A stretch of DNA of 44,744 nucleotides, taken from NCBI RefSeq assembly GCF_002158995.1, contig NZ_LOHF01000033.1, forward strand, positions 1 through 44,744, in the 5' to 3' direction. This DNA comes from Pseudomonas caspiana (GTDB lineage: Bacteria > Pseudomonadota > Gammaproteobacteria > Pseudomonadales > Pseudomonadaceae). Made by a program: the position numbers and the translations under genes. Positions 16,280-24,724 of the stretch are shown in pieces; the first letter of the stretch is position 1, and the number at the start of each line of letters is the position of its first letter. Under the pieces are notes generated by a model. It saw only the letters and a program-made list of their open reading frames with translations. It had not been told where the DNA came from and ran no database searches.

Positions 16280-16344
16280 GAGCACCGGGGCTCCCTTGGA
16301 GCAGTGTGGGCCGCAAGGGTACTCAATGCGTGAGCCGGGCGAAA

Positions 16345-16431
16345 CCTGTAGGAGTTGTCGGAGGTTACGACGGCGCCGATTGCGGCCTACATGACACACC
16401 GCTAATCGCAGCCTTCGGCAGCTCCTACAGG
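16345..16431. repeat. inverted REP doublet (CCTGTAGGAG type)
   Basis: Left arm 16345-16370 and right arm 16406-16431 are reverse complements with five mismatches, all transitions. Arms begin with CCTGTAGGAG and end CTCCTACAGG. It sits between the chemoreceptor stop and the mltA start and could end or stabilise the chemoreceptor transcript. Confidence 0.7.
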
Positions 16432-16450
16432 GACGTATTGCCGGAAGGTT

Positions 16451-17764
16451 TCACTTCAACTGATTGGCGAACCGGCTCACCGCGCCTACCACCTGTCGGG
16501 CGCCTTCCTGGATTTCGACGATCACTGAGCCTGCATCGTTCGCCAGCCCCAACCCCTGCTCCGCCTGACCCCGGCTGTTGGCCATTCCGCGCACGGCAGC
16601 ATCCACCAGGTTCTGGTTTTGTTGCACCACGCTGACGATTTCCTCGGTGGCGGTGCTGGTGCGACCCGCCAACTGCCTGACCTCGTCCGCCACCACCGCA
16701 AAACCCCGACCCTGCTCGCCGGCCCGTGCCGCCTCAATAGCCGCGTTGAGGGCCAGAAGGTTGGTTTGCTGCGCGATGCCGCCAATGGTCTGAACAATGG
16801 AGCTGATCAGCAATGATTGCTTGCCCAGCGCTTCAATCCCCTCAGACGCCGACAGCATCTCTTCCGAAATTTTGCGCATGGTGTCCACGGTGTCCTGAAC
16901 CACCGTCGCGCCGCGCTGAGCACTCAAATCGGTGCGCTGGGAAATCTCGAAAGCAATACCCGCCGCCTCGCTGACTTCCTCCTCGCGCTCAACCTGCTCA
17001 GTGATTACCGTGGCAAACTTGACCACTTTGTAGAGCTTGCCCTGAGCGTCATGCACCGGGTTGTAGGTCGCTTCCAGCCATACCACACGGCCACTGGCAT
17101 CAATCCGTTTGAACCGGCTGGCGACAAACTCGCCACGATTCAAGGTCGCCCAGAATTCCTTGTACTTGGAAGAAGAGGTTTCCTCAGGCTCGCAAAACAT
17201 ACTGTGATGCTTGCCCTTGATCTGCGAAAGGCTGTAACCCATGCCCCGCAAAAACTGATCGTTGGCGGTAATCACGTGCCCACCCAGATCAAACTCGATG
17301 ACAGCCGTAGAGCGCAGCAGCGCCTGGATAAACCCGGCGTTTTCAGTGGCCTGCTCAATCGCTTCGGTGATGTCGGAACCAAAACAGCGGATCTGCGACA
17401 GCTTGCCGTCATCGCCCATGATCGGATACCAGATCGCCCTGACCCAGGCCAGGCTGCCATCCACCTTGAGGAAACGATAGTTATCGATGACCGATTCGCC
17501 GGCGTCCACGGCAGCTCTAAGATTGCGGTAACAATCGAGCTGTTTAACGTAGGCAGGAACAAGTTCATCCATGGAGCGCCCACGCACCTGCTCAACGCTG
17601 TAACCCAGCGACTTGAGGAAGTTGGCGTTGATATGGGTAACTCGATAGTTGGGATCAAGGGTGATGGAAAGCATCTGCGCATTCATGCCGACTTCCATCT
17701 GCCTGTACATTTCCAACTCGGCTTGTTGCGCCTGTAATTCCTTTTTCAAGCGAGTATTGAACAT
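16451..17764 (-). CDS. soluble PAS-PAS-MCP chemoreceptor, BdlA-like
   Basis: A 437-residue protein without membrane segments. After an N-terminal helix (KKELQAQQAELEMYRQM) come two PAS domains (about residues 25-135 and 145-260). A short MCP signalling domain follows with the conserved hairpin tip around IAQQTNLLALNAAIEAAR and the GFAVVADEVRQLA stretch, which contacts CheA/CheW. The architecture and length match BdlA of P. aeruginosa (about 417 residues), which triggers biofilm dispersion; aerotaxis-type sensors are an alternative. The start at 17764 (MFNTRLKKEL) is preferred over an ATG 27 codons upstream, because BdlA-type proteins begin just before this helix. No CheR pentapeptide is seen at the C-terminus (it ends FANQLK). 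The bcs operon lies about 1.8 kb downstream. Confidence 0.88.
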   Translation of the reverse strand: MFNTRLKKELQAQQAELEMYRQMEVGMNAQMLSITLDPNYRVTHINANFLKSLGYSVEQVRGRSMDELVPAYVKQLDCYRNLRAAVDAGESVIDNYRFLKVDGSLAWVRAIWYPIMGDDGKLSQIRCFGSDITEAIEQATENAGFIQALLRSTAVIEFDLGGHVITANDQFLRGMGYSLSQIKGKHHSMFCEPEETSSSKYKEFWATLNRGEFVASRFKRIDASGRVVWLEATYNPVHDAQGKLYKVVKFATVITEQVEREEEVSEAAGIAFEISQRTDLSAQRGATVVQDTVDTMRKISEEMLSASEGIEALGKQSLLISSIVQTIGGIAQQTNLLALNAAIEAARAGEQGRGFAVVADEVRQLAGRTSTATEEIVSVVQQNQNLVDAAVRGMANSRGQAEQGLGLANDAGSVIVEIQEGARQVVGAVSRFANQLK

Positions 17765-18123
17765 TGCGCCACCGATCGATGTGTTGAGTATTTCGGTTAT
17801 CGGCAAGTGGTGAAAAGGGCTTAATGACCCTTGGTCAGATTTCACGCACTGCGCTACGCACCGCCAAATGCATGAAGTGGGTCCTCTTCACGCCGGCGAC
17901 CTACTCCCATATGAATGAATAAAGCAGACTTTCTGTTCGTGTGCGTGTTTTTTACAAGATGTTGCGCGCGCCCTTTACTTGACCGTTGTGTCGTCTAGCA
18001 TGTGAAGGGTCTCGCGCAACATCTCCCCCGCAGTATCAAGGATGGTCCAGCCATAGCGTTGCGGTCATGAGGATCCCAACCGGCGACCGCTCTATCCTCT
18101 TGAACGGAGTTGAAAGCCACCGT
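17765..18123. other. divergent intergenic region with a 12-bp inverted repeat
   Basis: A 359 bp non-coding region between the chemoreceptor and gmd, which point away from each other. It contains a perfect 12-bp inverted repeat: AGATGTTGCGCG at 17957-17968 and CGCGCAACATCT at 18013-18024, 44 bases apart. No convincing -35/-10 pair was found by eye. Confidence 0.6.
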
Positions 18124-19155
18124 ATGAAAGCAATCGTTACCGGCATCACAGGTCAGGATGGCGCTTACCTGAGCGAGTTGTTGCTCGAAAAGGGTTACAC
18201 CGTCTATGGCACCTACCGCCGCACCAGCTCAGTCAATTTCTGGCGCATAAACGAGCTGGGAATCCAGAATCATCCCAATCTCCACTTGATCGAATATGAC
18301 CTGACCGACCTGTCGGCCAGTATCCGCCTGTTGCAGAAAACCGAAGCCACGGAGATCTATAACCTGGCGGCACAAAGCTTTGTCGGGGTGTCCTTCGAGC
18401 AACCACTGACCACCGCAGAAATTACCGGCGTGGGCGTGGTCAATCTGCTTGAAGCCATTCGAATCGTTAACCCGAAGATTCGCTTCTACCAGGCTTCCAC
18501 TTCCGAGATGTTCGGTAAGGTGCAGGCAATCCCGCAGATTGAAAGCACGCCGTTTTACCCGCGCAGCCCGTACGGCGTCGCCAAGCTTTATGCGCACTGG
18601 ATGACCATCAACTACCGTGAGTCGTACGGTATTTTTGGCACCAGCGGCATCCTGTTCAACCATGAGTCGCCGCTGCGCGGGCTGGAGTTTGTGACGCGCA
18701 AGATCACCGACTCTGTGGCCAAGATCAAACTCGGCCAGCTGGACGCATTTTCTCTGGGCAACATGGACGCCAAGCGTGACTGGGGTTACTCCAAGGAATA
18801 CGTCGAGGGCATGTGGCGCATGCTTCAGGCTGACGAACCGGACACGTTTATTCTCGCCACCAACCGCGTGGAGACCGTGCGCGACTTTGTCACCATGACG
18901 TTCAAGGCGGTGGGCATGAACATCGAGTGGAAAGGAACGGGCGAAGATGAACACGCAGTCGACACCGCAACGGGCAAGGTGCTGGTGACGGTCAACCCGA
19001 AATTTTATCGCCCGAACGAGGTCGAACTGCTCATCGGTGACCCGGCCAAAGCCAAGAAAATCCTCGGCTGGGAATCCAAAACCACGCTTGAGGAGCTATG
19101 CCGAATGATGGTTGAAGCGGATCTGCTACGTAATGAAAGAGGCATCAGCTTCTGA
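18124..19155 (+). CDS. gmd: GDP-mannose 4,6-dehydratase
   Basis: A 343-residue extended short-chain dehydrogenase that converts GDP-D-mannose to GDP-4-keto-6-deoxymannose. The NADP-binding loop TGITGQDG is at residues 6-13. GTYRRTSS gives the cofactor specificity Arg pair, and the catalytic Thr126-Ser127-Glu128 is followed by Tyr150-x-x-x-Lys154 (SPYGVAK). LFNHESPLRG and the DWGYSKEYVEGMW block are typical of Gmd. The start at 18124 begins MKAIVTG, as in the family; a longer frame from 17986 adds unrelated residues, and the ribosome site is weak. Its stop shares a base with the rmd start (TGATG), so the pair is coupled. It supplies the precursor for D-rhamnose in LPS or exopolysaccharide. Confidence 0.95.
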   Translation: MKAIVTGITGQDGAYLSELLLEKGYTVYGTYRRTSSVNFWRINELGIQNHPNLHLIEYDLTDLSASIRLLQKTEATEIYNLAAQSFVGVSFEQPLTTAEITGVGVVNLLEAIRIVNPKIRFYQASTSEMFGKVQAIPQIESTPFYPRSPYGVAKLYAHWMTINYRESYGIFGTSGILFNHESPLRGLEFVTRKITDSVAKIKLGQLDAFSLGNMDAKRDWGYSKEYVEGMWRMLQADEPDTFILATNRVETVRDFVTMTFKAVGMNIEWKGTGEDEHAVDTATGKVLVTVNPKFYRPNEVELLIGDPAKAKKILGWESKTTLEELCRMMVEADLLRNERGISF

Positions 19156-20048
19156 TGAGTATTGCCGGCAAGCGCGTTTTGATCACGGGCATCCATGGGT
19201 TCACCGGGCGCTTCATGGCGGCCGAACTGGCGGCCCAGGGCTGCGAAGTCGTCGGCATAGGTCGCCAGCCTTCAAGCGAAGCCGGTTACCTCCAGGTTGA
19301 TCTGGCCAACACCACAGAACTGCAAAAGCGCCTGACCGAAATCCAGCCCGACATTGTGGTGCACCTTGCCGCAGTGGCATTCGTCGGGCATGGCGTGGCG
19401 GATGCGTTTTATCAGGTCAACCTGATCGGCACTCGCAACCTGCTGCAAGCCATTGATGCTTGCGGGAAAACGCCGGAATGCGTACTGATCGCCAGCAGCG
19501 CCAATGTTTACGGCAATGCCTCCGAAGGGTTACTGGACGAAAAGACCCCCGCCGCCCCCGCCAATGATTACGCGGTCAGCAAGCTGGCCATGGAACACAT
19601 GGCGCATCTTTGGCAATCTCGATTACCCATTGTGATCACTCGCCCGTTCAACTACACAGGCGTTGGTCAGGACGAAAACTTCCTGCTACCCAAAATCGTT
19701 TCTCACTTTCTGCGCAAAGCCGAGCGCATCGAGCTGGGCAATCTTGATGTATGGCGAGATTTCAGCGATGTACGCGCGGTGGTCAGTGCTTATCGGGGTT
19801 TGCTCGAGGCTCGCCCTATCGGGCAGACCATCAACGTCAGCTCAGGCGTCACTCACTCGCTTCGCGAAGTCATCGACATGTGCAGCGAAATCACCGGCCA
19901 TCCAATCATCACCGAAGTGAACCCGGCGTTTGTCCGGGAGAACGAAGTGAAGACGTTGTGCGGGGATAACTCACGCCTGCGCGGGCTAGTGCCAGAGTGG
20001 CAGACACCGCCGTTGAAAGAGACGTTGCGGTGGATGTTGGAAGGCTGA
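19155..20048 (+). CDS. rmd: GDP-6-deoxy-D-mannose (D-rhamnose) reductase
   Basis: A 297-residue extended SDR that reduces GDP-4-keto-6-deoxymannose to GDP-D-rhamnose. It has the nucleotide loop TGIHGFTG near residue 11, the ASSANVYGN block, and catalytic Tyr139-x-x-x-Lys143 (YAVSK). RPFNYTGVGQ is typical of Rmd. It follows gmd with a TGATG junction. No other O-antigen or A-band genes (wbp, wzm/wzt) flank the pair, so the sugar nucleotide must be used by glycosyltransferases elsewhere. GDP-4-keto-sugar reductases such as fucose synthase are less likely given the pairing and motifs. Confidence 0.92.
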   Translation: MSIAGKRVLITGIHGFTGRFMAAELAAQGCEVVGIGRQPSSEAGYLQVDLANTTELQKRLTEIQPDIVVHLAAVAFVGHGVADAFYQVNLIGTRNLLQAIDACGKTPECVLIASSANVYGNASEGLLDEKTPAAPANDYAVSKLAMEHMAHLWQSRLPIVITRPFNYTGVGQDENFLLPKIVSHFLRKAERIELGNLDVWRDFSDVRAVVSAYRGLLEARPIGQTINVSSGVTHSLREVIDMCSEITGHPIITEVNPAFVRENEVKTLCGDNSRLRGLVPEWQTPPLKETLRWMLEG

Positions 20049-20073
20049 TGCACGTATCAACGGCCTTCAACAT

Positions 20074-20163
20074 GTAGGACCGGCTTTAGCCGGGAGAGCG
20101 GTATTTCTGGTGAAAAGTATTTGGTGAATGTCCCGACGCCCTCCCGGCTAACGCCGGTCCTAC
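20074..20163. repeat. REPIN-like inverted doublet, GACCGGCTTTAGCCGGGA type
   Basis: Left arm 20074-20096 and right arm 20141-20163 are near-perfect reverse complements. Each arm carries its own small palindrome (CCGGCT-TT-AGCCGG). It lies between the convergent rmd and cytochrome c genes and could terminate both transcripts. Confidence 0.85.
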
Positions 20164-20180
20164 GGAAAAGCGCAGATTTC

Positions 20181-20268
20181 TGTGGGAGCTGGGCTTGCCC
20201 GCGATAAGGCTGGCGCGATTCTCTTTAGATCGCGTCCAGCCTTATCGCGGGCAAGCCCAGCTCCCACA
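20181..20268. repeat. REPIN-like doublet with 33-bp perfect arms, GGGCTTGCCCGCGATAAGG type
   Basis: Left arm 20181-20213 and right arm 20236-20268 are exact reverse complements over 33 bp. A further six pairs extend inward with one bulged base. Each arm holds the palindrome GGGC-TT-GCCC. It directly follows another doublet of a different family, between convergent genes. Confidence 0.9.
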
Positions 20269-20306
20269 GAGGAGAGCATTTCAATTTAAACGATAAGCGC
20301 CGCCAA

Positions 20307-21521
20307 TCAGTGCAACGAAGCCTCTCTCGATTTCGCTACATCCTCTGCCTTCACTTCCCCATTACTCTGCCCAAAACGACGCAGTACGAAGGTGCTGACT
20401 GCTGCCAGCTCGGTGTCGTTGTAGGCGCGGGCGAAGTCCGGCATGCGTTGATCGGCGCGGAGCGTGCCTTGGGTGTGGCCTTCCAGCAACGTTGCCATCA
20501 GGTTAGTGCCTGCCGGGTCGTTGACTGTTTTGAGGCCAATCAAGGTCGCGATTGCCGACTGATTACCCGTACCGTCCAGACGGTGGCAACCCACGCATGA
20601 ATCGGTAAACACCTTGCTGCCCAAGCCTTTCTCAGCTTTGTCGTTGACCGCAACAGCCGGTCGCGGCACACCTTGGCTGCGAGCAGGCGTGGACTTGAGG
20701 TAAACAGCAATCGCGTTGACGTCTTCCGGCGTCAGGTAGCGCAGGCTGTGCTCGACTGCATCCGCCATCGGCCCGCCAGCACCGCCGTAACCCGGCGCAT
20801 AACCTTTGGACAGATAGCTGACCAAGGCTTCCTGCGGCCAGGCACCGATCCCGTGTGTCGGGTCAGAGCTGATGTTGTAAGCACGCCAGTTGCCAATTTC
20901 ACCACCGGCCAGGGATTTGCCGCTGCTCATGGCTTGGAAGATATTGCGCGGAGTATGGCATTCGCCACAGTGCCCCGGGCCTTGCACCAGATACGCGCCA
21001 CGGTTCCATTCGGCAGACTGTTTGCTGTCCGGCACAAAACGTTCGTTACCGGCGAAGATCGCGTTCCAGAAGAACATGCCCCAACGCTGGTTGAACGGGA
21101 ATGCGAGGTCATTCTCCTTCGGCTTCTGGCTGATCGGTTCAAGACTGAACAGATAAGCCTTGATCGCCAGAATGTCCTCGCGCGGCATCAGCGTGTAAGA
21201 GGTGTACGGGAAGGCCGGGTAGTAATGCTTGCCGTCCTTGCCAACACCCTTTTGCAAAGCGCTGACAAACTCGTCGTCGGTCCAGTTACCAATCCCGGTT
21301 TCTTTATCGGGGGTGATGTTCGGCGAATACAGCGTGCCAAACGGCAGCTTGAATTCCAGACCGCCCGCATAGGGTTTGCCGCCCGGGGTGACGTGACACG
21401 CCACGCAATCCGCCGCACGAGTCAGGTACTCGCCTTTGCTGATAAGGCTTTGATCAGCAGCCTGAGCCGTCAGCGCAAAGCTTGTACCCAACACCGCGAG
21501 CGCATAATTCAACGTTTTCAT
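20307..21521 (-). CDS. tri-haem cytochrome c subunit of a periplasmic molybdenum dehydrogenase
   Basis: A 404-residue secreted protein with three c-type haem sites: CVACH at 39-43, CGECH at 185-189 and CVGCH at 309-313. A signal peptide ends at AQAA (about residue 21). The layout equals the cytochrome subunit of alcohol/aldehyde dehydrogenases, which passes electrons to the quinone pool or oxidase. The start at 21521 has a GAGGAG ribosome site 7 bases upstream, better than the ATG five codons earlier. It lies 11 bp after the Mo subunit and is surely co-transcribed. It probably accepts electrons from the 2Fe-2S subunit. Confidence 0.92.
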   Translation of the reverse strand: MKTLNYALAVLGTSFALTAQAADQSLISKGEYLTRAADCVACHVTPGGKPYAGGLEFKLPFGTLYSPNITPDKETGIGNWTDDEFVSALQKGVGKDGKHYYPAFPYTSYTLMPREDILAIKAYLFSLEPISQKPKENDLAFPFNQRWGMFFWNAIFAGNERFVPDSKQSAEWNRGAYLVQGPGHCGECHTPRNIFQAMSSGKSLAGGEIGNWRAYNISSDPTHGIGAWPQEALVSYLSKGYAPGYGGAGGPMADAVEHSLRYLTPEDVNAIAVYLKSTPARSQGVPRPAVAVNDKAEKGLGSKVFTDSCVGCHRLDGTGNQSAIATLIGLKTVNDPAGTNLMATLLEGHTQGTLRADQRMPDFARAYNDTELAAVSTFVLRRFGQSNGEVKAEDVAKSREASLH

Positions 21522-21532
21522 AACAGCGCTCC

Positions 21533-23725
21533 TCAAAGAGTGAAATAGCCAAAGCGGCTCAGTGGCAGACGACGCTCGCGTACTTTCGACGCAGCGAACA
21601 CAGCGTTGACCAGCGCTGCAGCAGCAGGCACTGCGCCGGTCTCACCGACACCACCGGGGCTTTCTTCACTCTTGGTCACATGCACCTCCACAGGCGGTGC
21701 ATCACTCATGCGGATCTGCCGATAGGCGTGGAAGTTGGTCTGAACCACCTGGCCTTTCTCGATGAGGATTTCGTTGAACAGCGCAGCCGACAGGCCGAAC
21801 AATGTGCCGCCTTCCATCTGCGATTCGACAGACCGTGGGTTGGTGGCAAAGCCGCAATCCACGACTGTGATCAAACGCTTGATCCGCAGGCCTTTGTTAG
21901 CCTGCACTTCCAGCTCGACGATGGTCGCCACGAAGCTGCCAAACACCGCGCTGACCGCAACGCCACGACCGTGGCCGGCGGGCAACGGCGTTTTCCAGTC
22001 GGCGATCTCTGCAGCTTTCTTCAGCACTGCCTGGGCGCGGGGTTGCTCCTGCATCAGGCTCAGGCGGTATTCAACCGGATCAATTTTGGCGTTGTGCGCC
22101 AGCTCGTCGATGAAGCTTTCAACGGCGTAAGTGCTGCGCAACGGGCCCACGCCACGCCACCACGAAACCGGAATCACGTCCGGGTCCTGGCGGATATAGC
22201 GCACTTGCAGGCTGTCGAGTTTGTAGACCGGATCGATGGCCACTTCGACGGCGTCAGCATCCACCCCGCTTTCCGGCAACTTGCCGACGTAGGCAGCCAT
22301 CACTGAAGCGCCTGCGATTCGATGTTCCCAACCGACAGGCTTGCCATCCTTACCCAGCGCCGCATTCATGCGGTCCACGTAATGCGGTCGGTACTTGTCG
22401 TGGGTCATGTCTTCTTCACGGCTCCAGATCAACTTGATCGGGTAGCTGAGCTGCCGGGCGATGTCCACGGCCTGGAAGATAAAGTCCGACTCCAGACGAC
22501 GACCGAAGCCGCCGCCGATGAGCTGGTTGTGTATAACGACTTTATCCACAGGCAGACCGGCGACCTTGGCCGCGCCCATTTGCGCAAAGCCAGGGGCCTG
22601 ACAACCCACCCAAAGCTCGCACATATCAGGGCGAACATGGGCAACACAGGTCATGGGTTCCAGCGGCGAGTGAGACAGGAACGGCTGCTGGTACACGGCT
22701 TCGAACTGACTTGAAGCGTTTTTCAGCGCCGCGCCGATATCACCGGTCTGCTTGGCGAACACGCCGTCTTTGGAACTGGCATCCAGCAGGTCTTTGTCCA
22801 GTTGCGCAGAGTCAATCGAGGCATGCGGACCGAAGTCCCATTCGATTTCCAGCGCCTTGAGCGCTTGCTGGCAAGACCAGAAATTGGTCGCAGTGACGGC
22901 GACGGCATTCTCCAGACGGATCACGTCGCGAACACCGGGGACTTTGCGCGCAGCGTCGTCTTTCACGCTGCGCAGCTTTCCGCCATGGACCGGGCAAGTC
23001 AGCGACGAAGCGATCAGCATGTCGGGGATTTTCACGTCGATGGTGAACTGCGCCGAACCGTTGACCTTGTGCGGCGTGTCCAGACGCTGCGCCGAGGTGC
23101 CCAGCAATTTGAAGTCGGCGATAGCCTTGAGCGGCACGTCCTTGGGAACCGGGAGCGCAGCGGCAGCTTCTACCAGTTCGCCATAGGCCAGCGTCTTGCC
23201 GTTCGGGCCCAGTACCTTGCCGTTTTCGGCACGGCACAGGCTTGGCGCCACGTTCCAGCGAATGGCTGCGGCTTCGATCAGCAAAACACGCGCGGTCGCG
23301 CCAGCTTTGCGCAGAGGCTCCCAGGTGTAACGGGTCGATGACGAACCGCCGGTGGCCTGGAATTGCAGAATGTTGTCGGTGTAGAGCGCCGCGTCGGGCG
23401 GCGACTCTTCGATCCTGACCGAGCTGAGCGGGACTTCCAGCTCTTCGGCAACCATCATCGCGATACCGGTCTGAACACCCTGACCCATTTCGATTTTCGG
23501 CGAGATCAAGGTGACTTGACCGTCGAGGGCTACGCGCACAAAGGCACCAAAACCCGGCGAGGCTTTGTCACCCAGACGGGCAGCGCTGACCGCTTCGGCC
23601 GCCATGCTGCGTGTGGCCATCGGTGGCAGCCAGGTGCCGATGACCAGCCCTCCCAGCGAAAGCGCGCCACCCTTGAGCAGCCCGCGACGTGACACCGTCG
23701 CAGCAGATCCTTTTACTTCTGACAT
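21533..23725 (-). CDS. Tat-exported molybdopterin dehydrogenase large subunit (IorB-like)
   Basis: A 730-residue member of the xanthine oxidase family, of the split type in which the Mo-binding subunit carries its own Tat signal (SRRGLLKGG, residues 12-20). Mo-cofactor motifs include EMGQGVQTG, GGGFGRRLE and the active-site Glu695 in GVGETGAVP. The best family match is isoquinoline 1-oxidoreductase beta / membrane aldehyde dehydrogenase, and the substrate (aldehyde or N-heterocycle) is unknown. The start at 23725 has AAGGA upstream and gives the Tat motif; a longer frame adds 59 residues of shadow sequence overlapping the 2Fe-2S gene. The product works in the periplasm with its two partners. 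Confidence 0.92.
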   Translation of the reverse strand: MSEVKGSAATVSRRGLLKGGALSLGGLVIGTWLPPMATRSMAAEAVSAARLGDKASPGFGAFVRVALDGQVTLISPKIEMGQGVQTGIAMMVAEELEVPLSSVRIEESPPDAALYTDNILQFQATGGSSSTRYTWEPLRKAGATARVLLIEAAAIRWNVAPSLCRAENGKVLGPNGKTLAYGELVEAAAALPVPKDVPLKAIADFKLLGTSAQRLDTPHKVNGSAQFTIDVKIPDMLIASSLTCPVHGGKLRSVKDDAARKVPGVRDVIRLENAVAVTATNFWSCQQALKALEIEWDFGPHASIDSAQLDKDLLDASSKDGVFAKQTGDIGAALKNASSQFEAVYQQPFLSHSPLEPMTCVAHVRPDMCELWVGCQAPGFAQMGAAKVAGLPVDKVVIHNQLIGGGFGRRLESDFIFQAVDIARQLSYPIKLIWSREEDMTHDKYRPHYVDRMNAALGKDGKPVGWEHRIAGASVMAAYVGKLPESGVDADAVEVAIDPVYKLDSLQVRYIRQDPDVIPVSWWRGVGPLRSTYAVESFIDELAHNAKIDPVEYRLSLMQEQPRAQAVLKKAAEIADWKTPLPAGHGRGVAVSAVFGSFVATIVELEVQANKGLRIKRLITVVDCGFATNPRSVESQMEGGTLFGLSAALFNEILIEKGQVVQTNFHAYRQIRMSDAPPVEVHVTKSEESPGGVGETGAVPAAAALVNAVFAASKVRERRLPLSRFGYFTL

Positions 23726-23736
23726 GGTGTCTTCCT

Positions 23737-24189
23737 TCAGGCCTGACTGACGCTTTTGATGGCGGCACGAATCCGAGTGTAGGTCGCGCAACGGCACAGA
23801 TTCCCGGCCATGGCCTCGGTAATCTGCTCCTCGTTGGCGTCCGGATGCGCCTGCAGCAGCGCCACGGCAGACATGATCTGCCCCGGCTGGCAGTAACCGC
23901 ACTGCACGACTTCATGGGCGAGCCAGGCTTTTTGTACTTCCTGACCGACCGGCAATTGGTCGACACCTTCAATGGTGGTGATTTTGCGACCGGCCACAGC
24001 GCTGACCGGCAATACGCAGGAGCGCACCGCCTGACCGTCCAGATGCACGGTGCACACACCACACTGGGCAATGCCGCAGCCATATTTGGTACCCGTCAGG
24101 CCCAGCACATCGCGCAGGACCCAGAGCAGTGGCATGTCTTCAGCGACATCCAGCTCATGCTCCTGGCCATTGATCAGTAGTGTTTGCAT
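23737..24189 (-). CDS. 2Fe-2S subunit of the molybdenum dehydrogenase (IorA-like)
   Basis: A 150-residue protein with both iron-sulfur domains of the family. The plant-ferredoxin type has Cys38, Cys43, Cys46 and Cys58, and the four-helix type has Cys97, Cys100, Cys132 and Cys134 (CGYCQPG and CRCATY). It passes electrons from the Mo centre to the cytochrome c. It has no signal peptide and is expected to ride across the membrane with the Tat-bearing large subunit. The start at 24189 has AGGGG 8 bases upstream; an ATG eight codons earlier is less likely. It is the first gene of the three-gene operon and lies 11 bp before the large subunit. Confidence 0.93.
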   Translation of the reverse strand: MQTLLINGQEHELDVAEDMPLLWVLRDVLGLTGTKYGCGIAQCGVCTVHLDGQAVRSCVLPVSAVAGRKITTIEGVDQLPVGQEVQKAWLAHEVVQCGYCQPGQIMSAVALLQAHPDANEEQITEAMAGNLCRCATYTRIRAAIKSVSQA

Positions 24190-24570
24190 CGTAAAACCCC
24201 TGGCATTCATCACGGTTAACCGCTGATGCGTCGGGTTGGCGACGCTGGTCCACAGCGGTTTCGGTTGTGTACGTTTTTTCTGTGATCACCCGGAACGTTG
24301 CCGAGTGATTTAAAAGTAGCGTGCCTATGACAATCCCGGAGCGATTAATCCGGTTGGCAGAAACAAAAAATAGAGAAGGTGGTATGGCAGACGCTCTTCG
24401 GCGTGATTTGCGCAATACCTTGACGAGGATCGTCAGCAATACGGTCGTGCGCGAATAGTACGCTTGTGCTGGCACAGGACGACATGCCTAGAACTCCGGG
24501 GTTCGTGCCTGATTCCATGCATTTCAAGATAACCGGCCTGAATGTGATCGCTTGTGGGCGATTCGCAAGC

Positions 24571-24668
24571 TGACGTGGGACCGGCTTTAGCCGGGAAGGC
24601 GGTATTTCTGACGATGAAGATGTACTGAATGTACCGGCCTCTTCCCGGCTGAAGCCGGTCCCACGTCA
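24571..24668. repeat. REPIN-like inverted doublet, GACCGGCTTTAGCCGGGA type
   Basis: Left arm 24571-24598 (TGACGTGGGACCGGC start) and right arm 24641-24668 are reverse complements over 28 bp with one mismatch that still allows a G-U pair. Confidence 0.88.
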
Positions 24669-24724
24669 TCAGTGAATCCTGTAAGAGATTCTATGCTCGC
24701 CCACGTCAGTGATTCCTGTGGGAG
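24661..24724. repeat. degenerate tandem copy of the REPIN flank
   Basis: Segment 24661-24687 (CCACGTCATCAGTGAATCCTG start) recurs at 24701-24724 as CCACGTCA-GTGATTCCTG with a three-base deletion and two substitutions. The second copy leads into TGTGGGAGC, the end of the other repeat family. Confidence 0.5.

Noticed and set aside
16817..17737. 306-residue plus-strand frame opposite the chemoreceptor
   Set aside because: Antisense to a clear PAS-PAS-MCP protein; no recognisable domain.
18229..18954. 241-residue minus-strand frame inside gmd
   Set aside because: Shadow of gmd, whose catalytic motifs are intact on the plus strand.
24155..24669. Short minus-strand frames upstream of the 2Fe-2S gene
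   Set aside because: They overlap the REP doublet or lack ribosome sites and any domain.
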